Part shown: piece by piece, positions 44,445 through 58,700 of the stretch
Numbering within the stretch: position 1 is the stretch's first letter
Layout of the letters: each line of letters opens with the position of its first letter
Assembly (NCBI RefSeq): GCF_030253575.1
Contig: NC_080559.1
Span: 2,936,501-3,000,500 of the forward strand
DNA length: 64,000 nt
Direction: 5' to 3'
From: Rhododendron vialii
Lineage: Eukaryota; Streptophyta; Magnoliopsida; Ericales; Ericaceae
Translations under genes and position numbers: made by a program
Notes under the pieces: model-generated
Told to the model about the DNA's origin: nothing
Databases searched by the model: none
The model's input: only the letters and a program-made list of their open reading frames with translations

Positions 44445-44746
44445 ATTCCTCGTCCCCTCACTCTCTCTCTCTCTAAAATTAAACCACTTTCTCTCTCTCC
44501 AAACTATATTTTTTCCCGATAAGATCCTTTTATCTCCTTCTTTCTCCATTCCTGCATATTCCCTCGGAAATTCTTCCCATTTTCCCCTTCAGCATCAAAT
44601 CTCAAAAGCCCAAAAAGCAAGAGAGAGAAAAGAAAAGAAAAAGAAAACCAAACAGCAATTATTCACTTTTCCTCCCTTTACAGTACTCAATCCTCCAATC
44701 TCTCCCTCTTTCTATATTGCCAGCCCCCTCAAACTCTCCTCTCCCT

Positions 44747-44789
<43 letters not shown>

Positions 44790-44828
44790 CGCCTGGCCTC
44801 CTCATCGCCTTACAGCGATCTCACAAGG
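44395..44828 (+). promoter_or_regulatory. CT-rich promoter/leader exon of villin
   Basis: (CT)n runs at about 44408-44436 and 44740-44787 and a general C/T bias on the plus strand are typical of plant 5' UTRs and core promoters. The text ctcacaag|gtacct at about 44820-44830 gives a plausible 5' UTR splice donor, with an acceptor at about 47088 (ctctgtgcag) ahead of the coding start at 47150. The transcription start cannot be placed from sequence. Confidence 0.5.
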
Positions 44829-45974
44829 TACCTCAATCCCCTCATCTGTTTATCATTTTAGATCTCTCGTTTTCTGCTTTTCAATTTGGCTGAACGATTG
44901 TAATTTCGCTCGTTGATCCGAGCTAGATTGTGTGATTTTCCTTAAACAGCTAGATAATTGGCTGTTGTGACGAACGATTTGTTGTTAATTGTAATTATAA
45001 TTGTGGTTTCTGATTGTTTTGATCTTTCGCTCATTTGATGGATGTGTTTAATATCGTCCTTTTTTAGGCCGAGTCATCGTTTGAAATGAATACGATTTTG
45101 ATCTGTATTTTTTAGTATTGGAAAAGGTGATATCCTTTGACGTAAATGTATAGACAGGCATTGACGTAATTGAAACGACTCACGAGCCACAGGAATTAGG
45201 TGATTCAAAGTGTTGTCGGAAGGAGTTGAACAGAAGATCTCTGGATATCGTGAGTTTGTAGTTGGTTTCTCTTGACAACTTTCGATCTTTATATCATTGA
45301 GCTCTGTTTCGTGACGATTGAATGGGCTCGTAGAGTGTTTATGGAAATTCTTGAAGTTGTTTTGTACGACGATTTTTACTCTAGGGAAAAAAGAAAAAAA
45401 GCACTGCCAGTGTCGAATGAGGAGTGGAATGTTGTTTTAGATGATAGCCTTCTACAGTCATGTAAGTGAAATGTATCATTGCATAATCCAGTTTGGATTT
45501 TTGTGGATTTTAGGAGTTAGTGGAAAAGGGAGTGGGTTGGGTGTCCTGCTTTTTCCTGTATTTTGCTTGACATGATTGGTTTTTAATCCAAAGATGTTTT
45601 TGACTTCCATCCCACGTGGCATTTGATGACCATTCCAATCCAACGTGATAACTGTAGTTATGTAGAAGAATCCCAAATGGATCATCAACATGAGTTTGTT
45701 GAGTGTGAAACAATGTAGCCCTTCTTAATGCATCATGAAAGTTCTCAGAGATAATTTGTTGGGTCTACTTCACTCCTGCACAGGATAGGAAAGACAATTC
45801 CAAATAATGGACCTTGCATTCGTTTTGAGGATTAGTCCTTCATGTATTAAGACATCCAAGGACCATTCTGGATTTTGACAAGAAGGTGGAGGTTTATTGC
45901 TGGCTTCTATTTTTACTATCAGATCTTTCAAGAATTCAGCTTTAGTAAATATTTGGGTGTTGATTGGCACTCAA

Positions 45975-46111
45975 GATCCTCTATACCCAAATTTGGGTGT
46001 ACCCAAGTACCAAGTGAGTTTCAACTGCCGGATCATGGATCTCAAAACATGATCCTGCAGCTGAAACTCACTTGGTACATGGGCACACCCAAATTTGGGT
46101 ACAGAGGACCT
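45975..46111. mobile_element. Foldback element in the villin leader intron
   Basis: The arms gatcctctatacccaaattt...accaagtgagtttca and tgaaactcacttggta...aaatttgggtacagaggac are near-perfect inverse copies with a loop around 46035-46055. About 137 bp, noncoding, able to form a strong hairpin in the pre-mRNA. Confidence 0.7.
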
Positions 46112-47149
46112 CCGTTGGGTGATTGATATGGAACTAATGATGGTACCTGATCTGATGGATCACCACAAGATGGATCATTGGGAAATAGTCAATGGAAATG
46201 AGGGGAAAACTTTTAGTGGAGGAATAAGTAAACTTTAGTGTTATTCTAGTTGGTATTAGTAATCGAAAGACAAGGAAAAAGAAGAAGAAAGTCTGACTGG
46301 ATTGCTACTAGTGCGAAAGATAAGTTCATGCATGTGATGGTAGCGCAAGTGAATGGTGCAGCTTTACAACGGGGCTATGTACTGAGCTGTAACATTCAAC
46401 ACTATTCTTACTTATTGGAAAATGTTAGTGCCGATCTTTGTATGAGTATGATAGATTTGAACATCCTATGCTGCTTTTCCGTCTATATTTGCTTTTTGAT
46501 CTATTGTTGACGACGACTTGTTATGGACTTTTTGTTAAGTGGCAACCAACATGAAATCAAGATGGTGTGAAGGCTAAGCCATTATTGAGTAGTGTCCATC
46601 AGTTATTTATACCATCAAAACCCCTTCATGTTTTGCTATACTCCTCAGCATAGGGCAAGGATATGCATGTGTCATGGTGGTTATCGGTTAGGGAGCTGTT
46701 GAAAATCAAATACAGGATGTTCCTATTTTAAAACAAATTAGTAATTCACTCTTATTACTCTGTTAGAGTGCATAACTTAGTTTTGTTCCAATATCCAGAA
46801 GGATCAGCCCATATTTCCCAATGGGTCATGGAGCCTTTACTGTCTTCTGCTTTGTAATTTTGTCTTAACCTTTTAGTTTCTTAATGCACAGTGTTTTTAA
46901 ACCTGTTAAATTTAAAATTCTATGGTTACAAAGTCTGGTTTGTGATTGATTTCCTGTGACCCAATACAAATGGTTGTATTGCTTGCTGTAGCTAAAGTAG
47001 ATGACCATTGACACTTGTTTTGCTTGATATCTTGCAGTTTCTTGATATTTTTTTCATCTCCTTGCCACTTCCTTTTTCTCTGTGCAGTAGCCACTTGGTG
47101 GAGTTTTGCAGATAGTAGGAGTTCGAAAGGTGTTCTTGCCTTTCACGCA

Positions 47150-50100
47150 ATGTCTAGCTCGGCAAAAGCTTTGGAACCTGCGTTTCAGGGAGCTGGCCAG
47201 AGATTGTATCCTACTATGATTACTGTGAACGATAAATACAGAGTTTCCCTTCACTGCTAATAAGAAACAATAAATGACATATAATTTTGCTTTCTTGTCT
47301 CCATGTGTGTGGTTCCGCTTCAATTTCCAGTAAGAAACGAAGAATTGGGCATTGTTTTACTCAGCGTGTATGTGCATTCCTAGTGTCTCCACATGTTTGA
47401 AAAGCGGGTTATTCATTTACCTTTGATTTTGAAATGCGGGTGACTGATCTCCTGATATATAATTCACTTTCACTGTAGACAAGAAAGAAAGAAAGGATTA
47501 CAGTTTTTGCTGTGTGCATGCATGTAATCTGTTATATGCTAAGGATGCCCCAATTTCACTTTCACTTTGGAATTCATACTTAACAATTCATAGAGGGACT
47601 GAAATTTGGAGAATCGAGAACTTCCAGCCAGTTCCTTTGCCAAAATCTGATTATGGTAAATTCTACTCGGGCGATTCCTACATTGTCTTACAGGTGCTTA
47701 CCATATTAACTTATTTCCCATGCACTTTCTAGTTCCCCTGAATCTACAGATGTTCTGCAGTTACAATTGTTATGATTGTCATAATTCTGCAGACAAGCCC
47801 TGGAAAAGGAGGCGCTTATTTGTACGACATACACTTCTGGCTTGGGAAAGATACAAGCCAGGTATACTTTATCTTACTATTCAATTATTTGTGTTTTTTC
47901 TCAGATTGTTTCTCATTTTTTGTTGCGGATGTAATAGGATGAATCTGGAACAGCAGCCATTAAAACTGTTGAACTTGATGCAATTCTTGGTGGGCGTGCT
48001 GTACAGCACAGAGAACTCCAAGGTCATGAGTCTGACAAGTTTCTATCTTACTTCAAGCCATGTATTATTCCATTGGAGGGTGGCATTGCATCAGGGTTTA
48101 AGAAACCTGAGGAGGAAGAGTTTGAAACGCGGTTGTATGTTTGTAAAGGGAAACGAGTTGTCAGATTGAAGCAGGTATGGGCCCTTCGGACATGAACTTC
48201 TGAGCTCATTATCTGCCTCTTTTCGAAAATAATATGCTTTATGTTGAGGGAATGATATGATCTTTGATGTCCAGGTCCCGTTTTCTCGTTCCTCACTGAA
48301 TCACGATGATGTGTTTATCCTGGACACAAAAGATAAGATTTTTCAATTCAATGGTGCAAACTCCAATATCCAGGAGAGGGCCAAGGCATTGGAAGTAATT
48401 CAATTTTTAAAGGACAAGTATCACGAGGGGACAAGTGATGTTGCAATCGTTGGTAAGGTCACATGCATTTGAAGCTTTGTGGATGTCTTTCCCTGTCTAG
48501 CAAAATAATATGTCTTGCCGTATGTACTTCGACGTATATTTTGGTTTTCTTTCATTTCCTTTCCTTCTCTTTCATCTTATAAAAGGCATCTTCCTCCCAC
48601 CCTCATTGTACTTTGGAAGGCTGGGTCCTTGCCATCTGTTCTAATCCTTGGTTTTCCCTCCTGTATATTCACTTTTGACTTATGAGTATATAAATGTTTA
48701 ATGACTGAGCCAGATGATGGGAAGCTGGATACTGAGTCTGATTCTGGTGAATTCTGGGTCATCTTTGGTGGGTTTGCTCCAATTAGCAAAAAGGTTGCTA
48801 GTGAAGATGACGTTATTCCAGAGAAGACTCCTCCTAAACTTTACAGGTATTTTTTCATCCTCTTCTAGTTTTGCTCTCATACTCAAGTAGGAATCAGATG
48901 TGCCAAAAATGATATCAGGCCACTTGTATATATAAACTCCCATGGTTGAGTCTGTTCTTGAGATGTGTTACGACATCCAATTTAAAATTAATTGGCAATG
49001 ATTGAAGAGGCCCCCAGGGTCGTATGTTTAGGACTTGATAATATTCAATGTGAATAACACTTTCCTGCATGTATGACCCTTGAATCGTCCTTGGCAAGGT
49101 AATTAAAATGATCCCTAACATAGGGATCACAGCAAATCAAGGTGAACTTACAGTACAAACAAAGGGGCAACCAAATGCGAGAGTCTTGTGTTGTCCAAAA
49201 GATTCCGAGAACTTAACTCTGATAACTATGTTGACGCACTCAAACTCATATACTAGTTTTGGAGGTGATATTCAACCAATGTGGTACAAGCTATTAACAT
49301 CATGTTGTCACAATGCGCATTCATCAACATGAGGTGCTAAGTTTCAAAGTGCAACTTTTTGCAGTATCACTGATGGTCAGGTTAAGCCTGCAGATGGTGA
49401 ACTTTCCAAATCTATGTTGGAAAACAATAAATGCTATCTATTGGACTGTGGGGCTGAGGTATTTGTTTGGGTTGGTCGGGTAACACAAGTGGAGGACAGG
49501 AAAGCTGCCACTCAAGCTGCTGAGGTAGAAACTTGGTATTCATAACTGAACACTCTTTGCAAAAAGCTCATTCTCTTTCATTGATATGATCTGCAGGAAT
49601 TCATCAATAGTGACAATAGGCCCAAGTCAACGCGTGTCACCCGGATTATTCAAGGTTATGAGACACGTGCATTCAAGTCCAACTTTGATTCTTGGCCATC
49701 AGGGGCAGTACCTTCGACCGGTGAGGAAGGAAGAGGAAAAGTAGCAGGTAAATTTTGTTCCGTGGTTGTGAAATGCAATGATGGATTTGCTGGAAATTGT
49801 TACTGAGCATGAAACCGTAATGTGCACTTGTAGCTTTGCTGAAGCAACAAGGTGTTGGAGTCAAGGGAATGACAAAAGGTGCTCCTGTTAATGAGGAAGT
49901 CCCACCTTTGCTTGAGGGAGGTGGAAAAATTGAGGTCTGGTAACCCAATTGTTTTCATCTAGGGATTATTTGACTTTGTTTGGCTTGCTAATATTGCTAT
50001 ATTGTTTGTAGGAATACTCAATATTGTTGGTTTTCCAGGTATGGCGCATTGATGGCAGTGCAAAGACTCCAGTTCCCCTGGAGGACATTGGAAAATTTTA

Positions 50101-50436
50101 CAGTGGAGATTGTTACATCGTTCTTTACACCTACCATTCTGGTGATAAGAAAGAAGATTTCTACTTGTGTTGTTGGATTGGGAAGGATAGCATTGAGGTA
50201 ATTTACTTCTTTGGTTTTGAAGTAATGAGAAGAAATGATTCATGTTGCATAATGAACACTGTAACTTAGACACGTCTGTACCCTTTATTGCTGTCCCTCC
50301 AGATATTCAGTTCTTTGTTTCCCCTTCTTTTGAAATATCTGATTGTGATGTGATTTATGAGACCAAGTCAACCCTTATAGAAGAAGTATCAGACAAAGAC
50401 ACCTCAATGACCTAGGCCATGTTGCCCCAAACTACC

Positions 50437-50475
<39 letters not shown>

Positions 50476-53400
50476 ATCAAGAACTGCATCACTTTGTCTG
50501 TGGCGCGCACGAGCTCGCACACTTGTGTTTCAGTGGTTGGGGATGAGGGAGGACTTTCTTCTCATTGCTTACTTTTACGGGAAATATCATTACCTCTCCC
50601 TTCACAAGAGGCACTAACTTCATAGACCATTATGGTGTTTTGAAGATAGATTTTTTTATTAATTCTTTTGCATGTTTTCTCGATTGGTTGGTTGGTGTTG
50701 GTTTATCGTTGATGGCTTGTGAAATTGCTTATGTGAATTCATCCTTGTTTCCGATGTGTAGACAGTCATTGAATTGTTATCACAAGTATTTGCTTTGATA
50801 CTTTGAAGTCAATAGTGTGTCATGCGCTCTCTCTCTCTCTCTCTCATGAAATCTTAAGTCCAGTGCTTCTGAAATCTATGCCCTCTTTGAAACTCTTGTA
50901 GTTCTTGAATATCAAGGGTAGCAATAAAGAAACCAAGATTTCAAGTGTATCCTGAAGATAAAATCTATTCTTCATCCATCATAGTGTTGGCTTTCATTAT
51001 TTTTAGCCTTTTAGGTGTTTGGGGTACAATATTCTTATTAGTATCAACTAACAATATATGTAGAGTTACAGATATATCTACTTATTATTTTTTCCGTATC
51101 CCCCTCCCGTGTATGTGTCCCATTTATGAGAGTTGACATGTCATGTGTCTGTGTCTGTATTCATTTCCAGATCTGTATGTGTTCGTGCTTCTTGATTCAT
51201 AACTCTTGAAGTATGGAAAACGAACTTCTATCACTGAAAATTAGATTGGAGTACCTTGCACGTGTTGCACTGCTACTTGTTTCTGTGATATCCTTCCTAC
51301 TATTAGAATTCAGCATTATGTTTATCCCTTCAAGTCTAAAAATCTGCGTTGGTGTACCTTGCCTTTCAAAAAAAAAAGTGATTGGTGTACCTTGCACTGC
51401 TACTTGATTCTTTGAAATCCGTACCCGTTCGAATTTGATATTGTTTACGTCCCATCAAATCTGTCATCATTGTTCATTATGTCCTTCCTTCAAACCTGAC
51501 ATTCTTCTTTGTTATTGGACGATGAGGATATGGACCTATGCATACAAATTTCTCTTTTCATTCTGTTGCTGGTCAATCATGGTTTGGTGGGGGCTTGAAT
51601 TTGTTTTTCTCTAATAGCTTTGATAACCTGGTTGCCTTTCCAACTTCAGGAGGATCAGAAGATGGCTGCTCGTTTAGCTACCAATATGTTCAATTCACTA
51701 AAGGGGAGACCTGTACAGGTATCTCAAAGTATTTTCGCTTTTTATTATCTTTGGCATACAATGTTAAGACCGCTTGTTTTTTCTTTTCTTTTCTTTTTTG
51801 TCTGTATAGGGTTGCATATTTCAGGGGAAAGAGCCACCACAATTTATTGCCATCTTTCAGCCTATGGTGGTTCTTAAGGTACTCTTCCGGTGTAATTACA
51901 TGGATTAATATCTGGTCAAAGATACTTTCTTCAATTTTATTTTATTTTAAATTGCTTAATTTCTTTGAACTGATCTGGTTTTATCAGGGTGGAATGAGCT
52001 CTGGTTACAAAGCCTACATCGCGGACAAAGGCTTAAACGATGAAACTTACACTGCTGATTGTGTTGCGCTCTTCCGGATATCTGGAACTTCTGTGCACAA
52101 CAATAAAACTGTGCAAATTGATGCTGTATGTGCCTATTGATCATTTAGCCCTTTTACCTGATTGTGAGGTTTTGTTTCGTGACTCTTGTAGATATCTTTA
52201 TGCTGAGTTGCAGTACATTGTATTGCTCCATTAGCAAACTATATTGTTTTGGAGGTCCTAGGGAAGCTATTGAGTTTGTGATCGTGAACTGTGGCTCTAC
52301 CGCTTAAATGGGGCGTAGAGAGAGAAAATCCTTGGTCCCTTGTACAATTACTTGGCACGTGATGATTAAAATCTTGAGCAAATTAACAAAAACAAAATTG
52401 ACTATGAAGGAAAGCGAAGGTAGAGTATGGAGTGCAATTTTGTTCACCCTCCTTAAAAGAGGGTGAACATTACGCTCCTTCCTATTGGTTGAAATGGTGT
52501 GGGTCCCACCACAAAGTGATTTCATGCTTACCATGCAATACACTTTTTGGTAAGCATGACATCACTTTGTGGTGGGATCCACACCATTTCAACCAATAGG
52601 AAGGAGGGTAATGTTCATCCTCTTTTAAGGAGGGTGAACAAAACTCAACTCTAGAGTATGTAGCACGGACACAGACATGAACATAGGATTTCCCAAAAAA
52701 TGGGACACGGACACGGTAGGGGGACACGGCAAAATAAATAATACATATTTATACAAGTAGAAACATAGTTAGATGAATAATCATGAAGCTTCAATATATG
52801 AATAAGCATCATATATACATTATTTGCACTTTCAACCCACAATATTTGAACTAATACACATTTACCTCCCAAAATTTTTTTAAAAATTGCATATTTAACC
52901 GTCTACCGTGTCCCCATATGTGTCCCCGTTGTGTCCCCCTAAAATCATGAATTAAATATATTGGACGGGACGCGTGTCCCATACGTATTTTGCCGTGTCC
53001 CCCGCGTGTCACGCCGACCTTTAGGAGTGTCGGTGCTTCATAGGGTAGAATTAGGGACTTGGCCTTGGGGTTTTCCTCTTGGTTGGCATCTTGCCAATCA
53101 AGGGTTTGGGTCTTGGATAGGCACTTGTGCCTTTCTCCTTGTCCTTTTAGTCTTTGTAATCTTTCAAAGAATTAGGGACTTGGATCATAGCAAGAAAGGC
53201 TACCAGTTAAGCTTAAGATACCAGAAAGTGGGTTAAGCTGGTCTTGAATTTCTGTCCTTTTTTACGGTTGAATATTTTCTTTGACGTGTGTGAAGATGGG
53301 TTGGAAGTGTTTCTGGGTCTATTTTACAAAATTTCCAGAAAGATTGTGACACCTGTCTATTACACTTTCCCTTCAGTTATGTGAAGCCACGACCTCTTTG

Positions 53401-55718
53401 AAGTCCTCCAAGCATGTATGCTCAACACGCAACATGGCATATATGTCCAGACACAAAAGTGGTTCCTCCATTTCATTAAATCGAAGTTTTATTCAACTCT
53501 GTAGAATTAAGAGGTTTTTGCCATTGACAACTAATGACTGCACCCTTATGGAAGATTAGCTTTGTTTTAACTTAATTGATTAGGGGAAATAGACAAAATC
53601 CTACGGTGTAAGATGGTGATTGCCTTCAGTGGTAACTGGGTGATGAAAAGCTATGTAGCCCAAAGTAAGCTGATGATGAGAAGAACTGGATTAGAAAAGT
53701 AGAAAAGGAGTACTGATGGTTCACATTATTGGGTACAAATATGTAACCAACCAAATAGAGCCTTAAGTCCCAATCGATTGGGGTTGGCTACATGAATCCA
53801 TTTTTTCCATTGAGCTCCGCCGAGGGCATCATTTTCCATGATATTAGAAAAGCCTAGATCCTTTGGAACTGCCCCCTCTAATTTTAATCTTGGTCTGCCT
53901 TTTCTTCGTGTTACTCTCAACCATAACCATATACCTCCACCTAACTATTGCATCGGTTCATCTACAATAGATATGTCCAAACCCCCTTAATCGATTTTCT
54001 ATTGGCTTGTTGGCTACAAATATATACGCTAGTAATTGGTTATCGTTACATTATTATTTTTCATTAGTCCTTTTTTCCTCGCATATGACAAGAGTTATCT
54101 AACAGAATTGAGGGTATCAGTAAATATATTTTCTTTCCTGTCAGGTTGCAACATCATTGAACTCCAATGAATGTTTCCTTCTTCAATCTGGCTCTTCAAT
54201 ATTCACTTGGCATGGAAATCAAAGCACCTTTGAGCAGCAGCAACTAGCTTCAAAAGTTGCAGAATTTTTGAAGGTATGCTGTTTTCATGACAGTAACGTT
54301 GTGTAGGCTTTGACTCTGGCTTAGAATTACCTCTATCTCAAAGATGTTTTGATTGGCTCGACTCTAGAGTGTGTTGATGTTTTAAAAGCCCTACTTCGCA
54401 TGTCTTCCATGCCTATTAAGTTCATGAGATTGTGTGTTACAAGAATTTAGAACCATATGTCCTGCTTGTTATGTATTCCCTTATTCTCATACATACTTTT
54501 GCATGAAGGTAGTGGAAGTTATTTTTTTATGGAGCAAAAGGTTTTCTCAAGCCTCATATTTGAGTCTAGGCATGTTGTTGGCATCCCTGTCATGGTTTTC
54601 TTTGTTTTATTTGCTTATTCTCTGGATAAGTATACCTGACGAGTTTTTCCTATTACATTGCTTTGATGAGAACCCCTGTAAAGAGGTTTATGTGGTGTAG
54701 ATCCGATTCTTTTTACCTTTGTTATTTTTGAAGAGACGATAGCCCTTGCTTTCGGATTTCCCGTCGCCTGAGTCTTGAAAGGTTGTCTTTGATGCGCATA
54801 TCCAAACTTACCATGCCATTACAATTGCACTAAACTGACTATAGCTCATATATGTCTGCATGACATGGTGAGATGCCTGGATCACTAGGAATTGGAATAA
54901 GGACCACTGCTCCCCATACTCGTTGTATATGATTGCATCAAGAGAGTGCAACCCAAATGTAGAAGCAGAAATTGGTGAACAAAATCTGCTTGACTGCTTT
55001 ACTGTTCAACGTCTAATAGCAAACTGATTATCGGGGGAGCATGCTGAATGAAAAGGGTTTTTTGCTTGCCTCCCAGTGCTCATGCAAATCCTTTGTCCAA
55101 ATATCCTCATTTCAGAATGACCAGGCTGAGAGTTCTGGATTTTAGGATCAGATCTAGAGATAATTGGAAAAACCATATTTAATGACGGGTTTGACAATGG
55201 GGATTGAACTTTTACCCTAGTAGATACATAACAGAGAGGGAATTGACATGGAATGAGATGCAAATCGCACCACTTTGGGCCATTATATCTCTTTTCTGGC
55301 ATCTGCTCTTGTATCTGGATGTTCATTTCCTGGATAACATCACAAGCATTTTCCTATCAAATATGCTTTTAGCTATTCTGCCCTAAGATATGTTGTTGTT
55401 TTGTATACATTCTTTTTTGAAGTCTTATTATGTGTCCAACACTAGCTTAGAGGGCTAAGACATTATTGTTACAAAAGCTAGCTGAGGGCGAGGTCCCTGC
55501 AATTCTGTGGGATGCTATGAAGCACGGGTACGCCAGAAACAATGGCGTACACGTACCTGGTACGGGTACGGGTACGCACTGGGTACGCCGGAAACGCACC
55601 GGGTACGCCGGAAACGCACCGGGTACGTTCGTATGTTTAGGGTACGGCATGGGTACGCAAAATACTCTGATGGGTACGCAAAGAAGAAGAAGAAGCAGAC
55701 AAAGAAGAAGAAGATCAA

Positions 55719-55760
<42 letters not shown>

Positions 55761-58700
55761 GGGAGAGAGACCTGTCGATCTGATCCACTGCTACTGCGAG
55801 AGAGAGAGACGTCGGACGGAGAAGAGAGACTTTGGCGACGGCGAGATGATGATTGATGGTGATGACGAGAGAGAGAGACATCGGACGATGATGATGATCG
55901 ACGGCGAGAGTCACAGAGAGAGTCGACGGCGAGAGTCAGAGGGAGAGTCGGCTATGTGAAGTTCTGATCCCTAATTCAGAGTCATACGTATATTTAAAGG
56001 GTTATTACACTCCAGTCCTTAGACATTAACATATGCAACAATCTGGTCCCTAAATATATGAAAGTTTGCACTTCAACCCCTGGTCTCTTTTAGATTTGTA
56101 TTTTATTAAGAAATATAAAAAAAAAATTATAACTAATGTAATGATATGATTATACATGAGTTATACATTATTCATAAAAACTCAAGCATATTAAAATTAT
56201 AAAACATAATAAAAAATAAATGTGTCGTACCCCTGCCGTACCCGTACCCTACTTTTTTGGGGTTTTGCCGTTTCCCGTACCCGTACCCGTACCGTACCCG
56301 TACCGCGTACCGGTACCCGTGCTCCATAGGTGGGATGTAGATCAATTGCTATCGACTCCTGACTAATATTTGACACTTCATCAATAAAGTACGTATGCTG
56401 AATTCTGGTCCCAGTAGTTTTGGATAACACGGTGTTCATCGATACAATAAGTTTTGAGTAGATTTATCTAGTTTCTCATGTTTTTCCTTCTTGAAGTTCT
56501 CCAGTTATGAAAAATGAATGAACGGTATCAGCATTTTTCTTCCTTAAGTAATGATCTCGAGAATGGCAGTTTGCAAATGCCTATGGGCGTATGATATTTT
56601 AAACGACATTATTTCAAATATATGCACTTTAGATTGTTTAAGGGGTTGCGCTATACATGGTCATGCTTGGTGTGTTTTTCAGACAAGCTGATGAGACTTG
56701 TAAAGTACAATATCTTCTGCACCTTGATAGGTTGTGGTTAATTAATAAGTTTCATTTGGTTTATAAATTCAGCCAGGAGTAGCTGTGAAATTTGCTAAAG
56801 AAGGAACTGAGAACTCATCCTTCTGGTTTGCTCTTGGAGGGAAACAAAGTTACACAAGCAAAAAAGTAACTCATGAGATAGTCAGAGATCCCCACTTGTT
56901 CACATTCTCTTTCGATAAAGAAGGTAGCTTTCTATTCAAGGACCATTGGTGCCATGTAAACTTGGCATTTCTTCTGATTGGATATAATTGTAACAAGTTC
57001 TTAATCACACCATGAATTTCTAACATTTTCTATTGATTATCTGCTTGCTGACATGTGGATCCCCAGGAAAGTTTGAGGTGCGTTAGAAAACTTGAATAAG
57101 GATTTAACTCCCTCGCATATTGATTTGGCTGTTCGTAAATTTTATATCTGATTGTTATTTTCATTTGGCAGGTTGAAGAAGTTTACAACTTCTCTCAAGA
57201 TGACCTGTTGACTGAAGATGTCTTGATACTTGACACACATGCTGAAGTGTTTGTTTGGGTTGGCCAGTCTGTGGAATCCAAAGAGAAGCAAAGTGCTTTT
57301 GAAATTGGCCAGGTACTGCTCAAGTTGTTTATGCTACTCCCAAAAGTTCACATTCTGCTTTGTACTTCGTTGACTATTAAAGTTCCTTGCAGAAATACAT
57401 AGATGTGGCTGCATCTCTAGAGGGATTGTCTCCATACGTACCACTATACAAAGTCATGGAAGGAAATGAACCATGCTTCTTCACTTCGTACTTTTCATGG
57501 GATCCTGTAAAAGCTACTGTATGTGCTACAACTTAACTTTGTTTTTTCTTTATAACTGTCATGTTTTGATCAGCTTATAAGACAACTGTGTCCTTGGGTG
57601 GAGATAACTCTGAATTTGTACTGTTCACTGTGGGCACAGAAAGTTGGAAATGAATAGAAGCAATAGGCTATCAAGGAATCCAAGAGGTAGTAAGAAACAT
57701 AAATGAAATTTAAGAGTGAGGGAGACAATGAGATTTCTTTATCTTTTGGCTTCTAATCAGGTCACATTATTTCTTCAATGACGAAAATCCGAGTCATATG
57801 CAAGTATGAGGAGTGAAACTTTCGACCACAACATAAGAGTTATAGAAGGCGAATGAGAAACATTGCAAGCTTAGGAGAATCATTCAATCATAATTAGCTG
57901 ACACTTACTTGGATGTGGCAGTGTGACTAAAATCTAAAAGCAAGAAACACAGCCTATGTATTTCTTGGTATGAGCAAAGACATATGAGGGCAATCATGAA
58001 TCTTTAGAAGCTGAACTTTAAACTAAATTGTTGTTGGGTTCACCATACAGAAACTTTGGATCAATTGTGGTTCAGTAACAAATGGTGGAAGAATGATAAT
58101 CTGGAGTAGAGTTTTTTCTTGTCCTGAATAATGTTTGGTTCACTTGTTATTGCTTATGCAACACTGAAAGAAATTGCTTAGCTATATTGTCTTAGTCTTA
58201 TTTTAAATATTGTTTGGAACTTTGGTTAATTGGTTATTACTTGTCCGAAACAAAAAAAAATTGATCAATTATCTTCTTTTTATTTTTTTCGGATATGCTT
58301 CCACTTTTGCACCATTAACTTACTTTGCTCGAAAAGGGAATTGCTATCATGGTATTGAGGAAGTTGTCTCATTTCAGTCATTCATCAGTTTCATCGTAGC
58401 GTTCTCTCTGTGATATAGGCTCATGGAAACTCATTCCAGAAGAAGGCTATGCTACTCCTTGGGGCTGGTCATGCTGTGGAGGTAAAAACCCCAATTTATT
58501 TGTACAAAAATGCTTTAATATTTAGCTTGACCAATACGATTTACACATCTTCATCAGAGTCACTTTGAAGTTTGTGCTACATGCATCCATCATTGCCACA
58601 CCATGGCTAAATCATTGTCCGTTACAAACAACAAACCCAAGTGTCAGCCTGTGAGACATCTCTGAAGAGAATCACATATTTCCACTTTCTTCCCCTCTGG

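Noticed and set aside
51538-52140. Plus-strand frame of 200 codons within villin
   Set aside because: It runs through three villin exons and their introns in mixed frames; the real coding parts are the exons 51650-51718, 51810-51878 and 51988-52125.
55447-55959. Frames of 105-155 codons rich in Arg/Glu or Leu/Ser
   Set aside because: They are translations of the GTACGG repeats and the GA-microsatellite inside a MITE.
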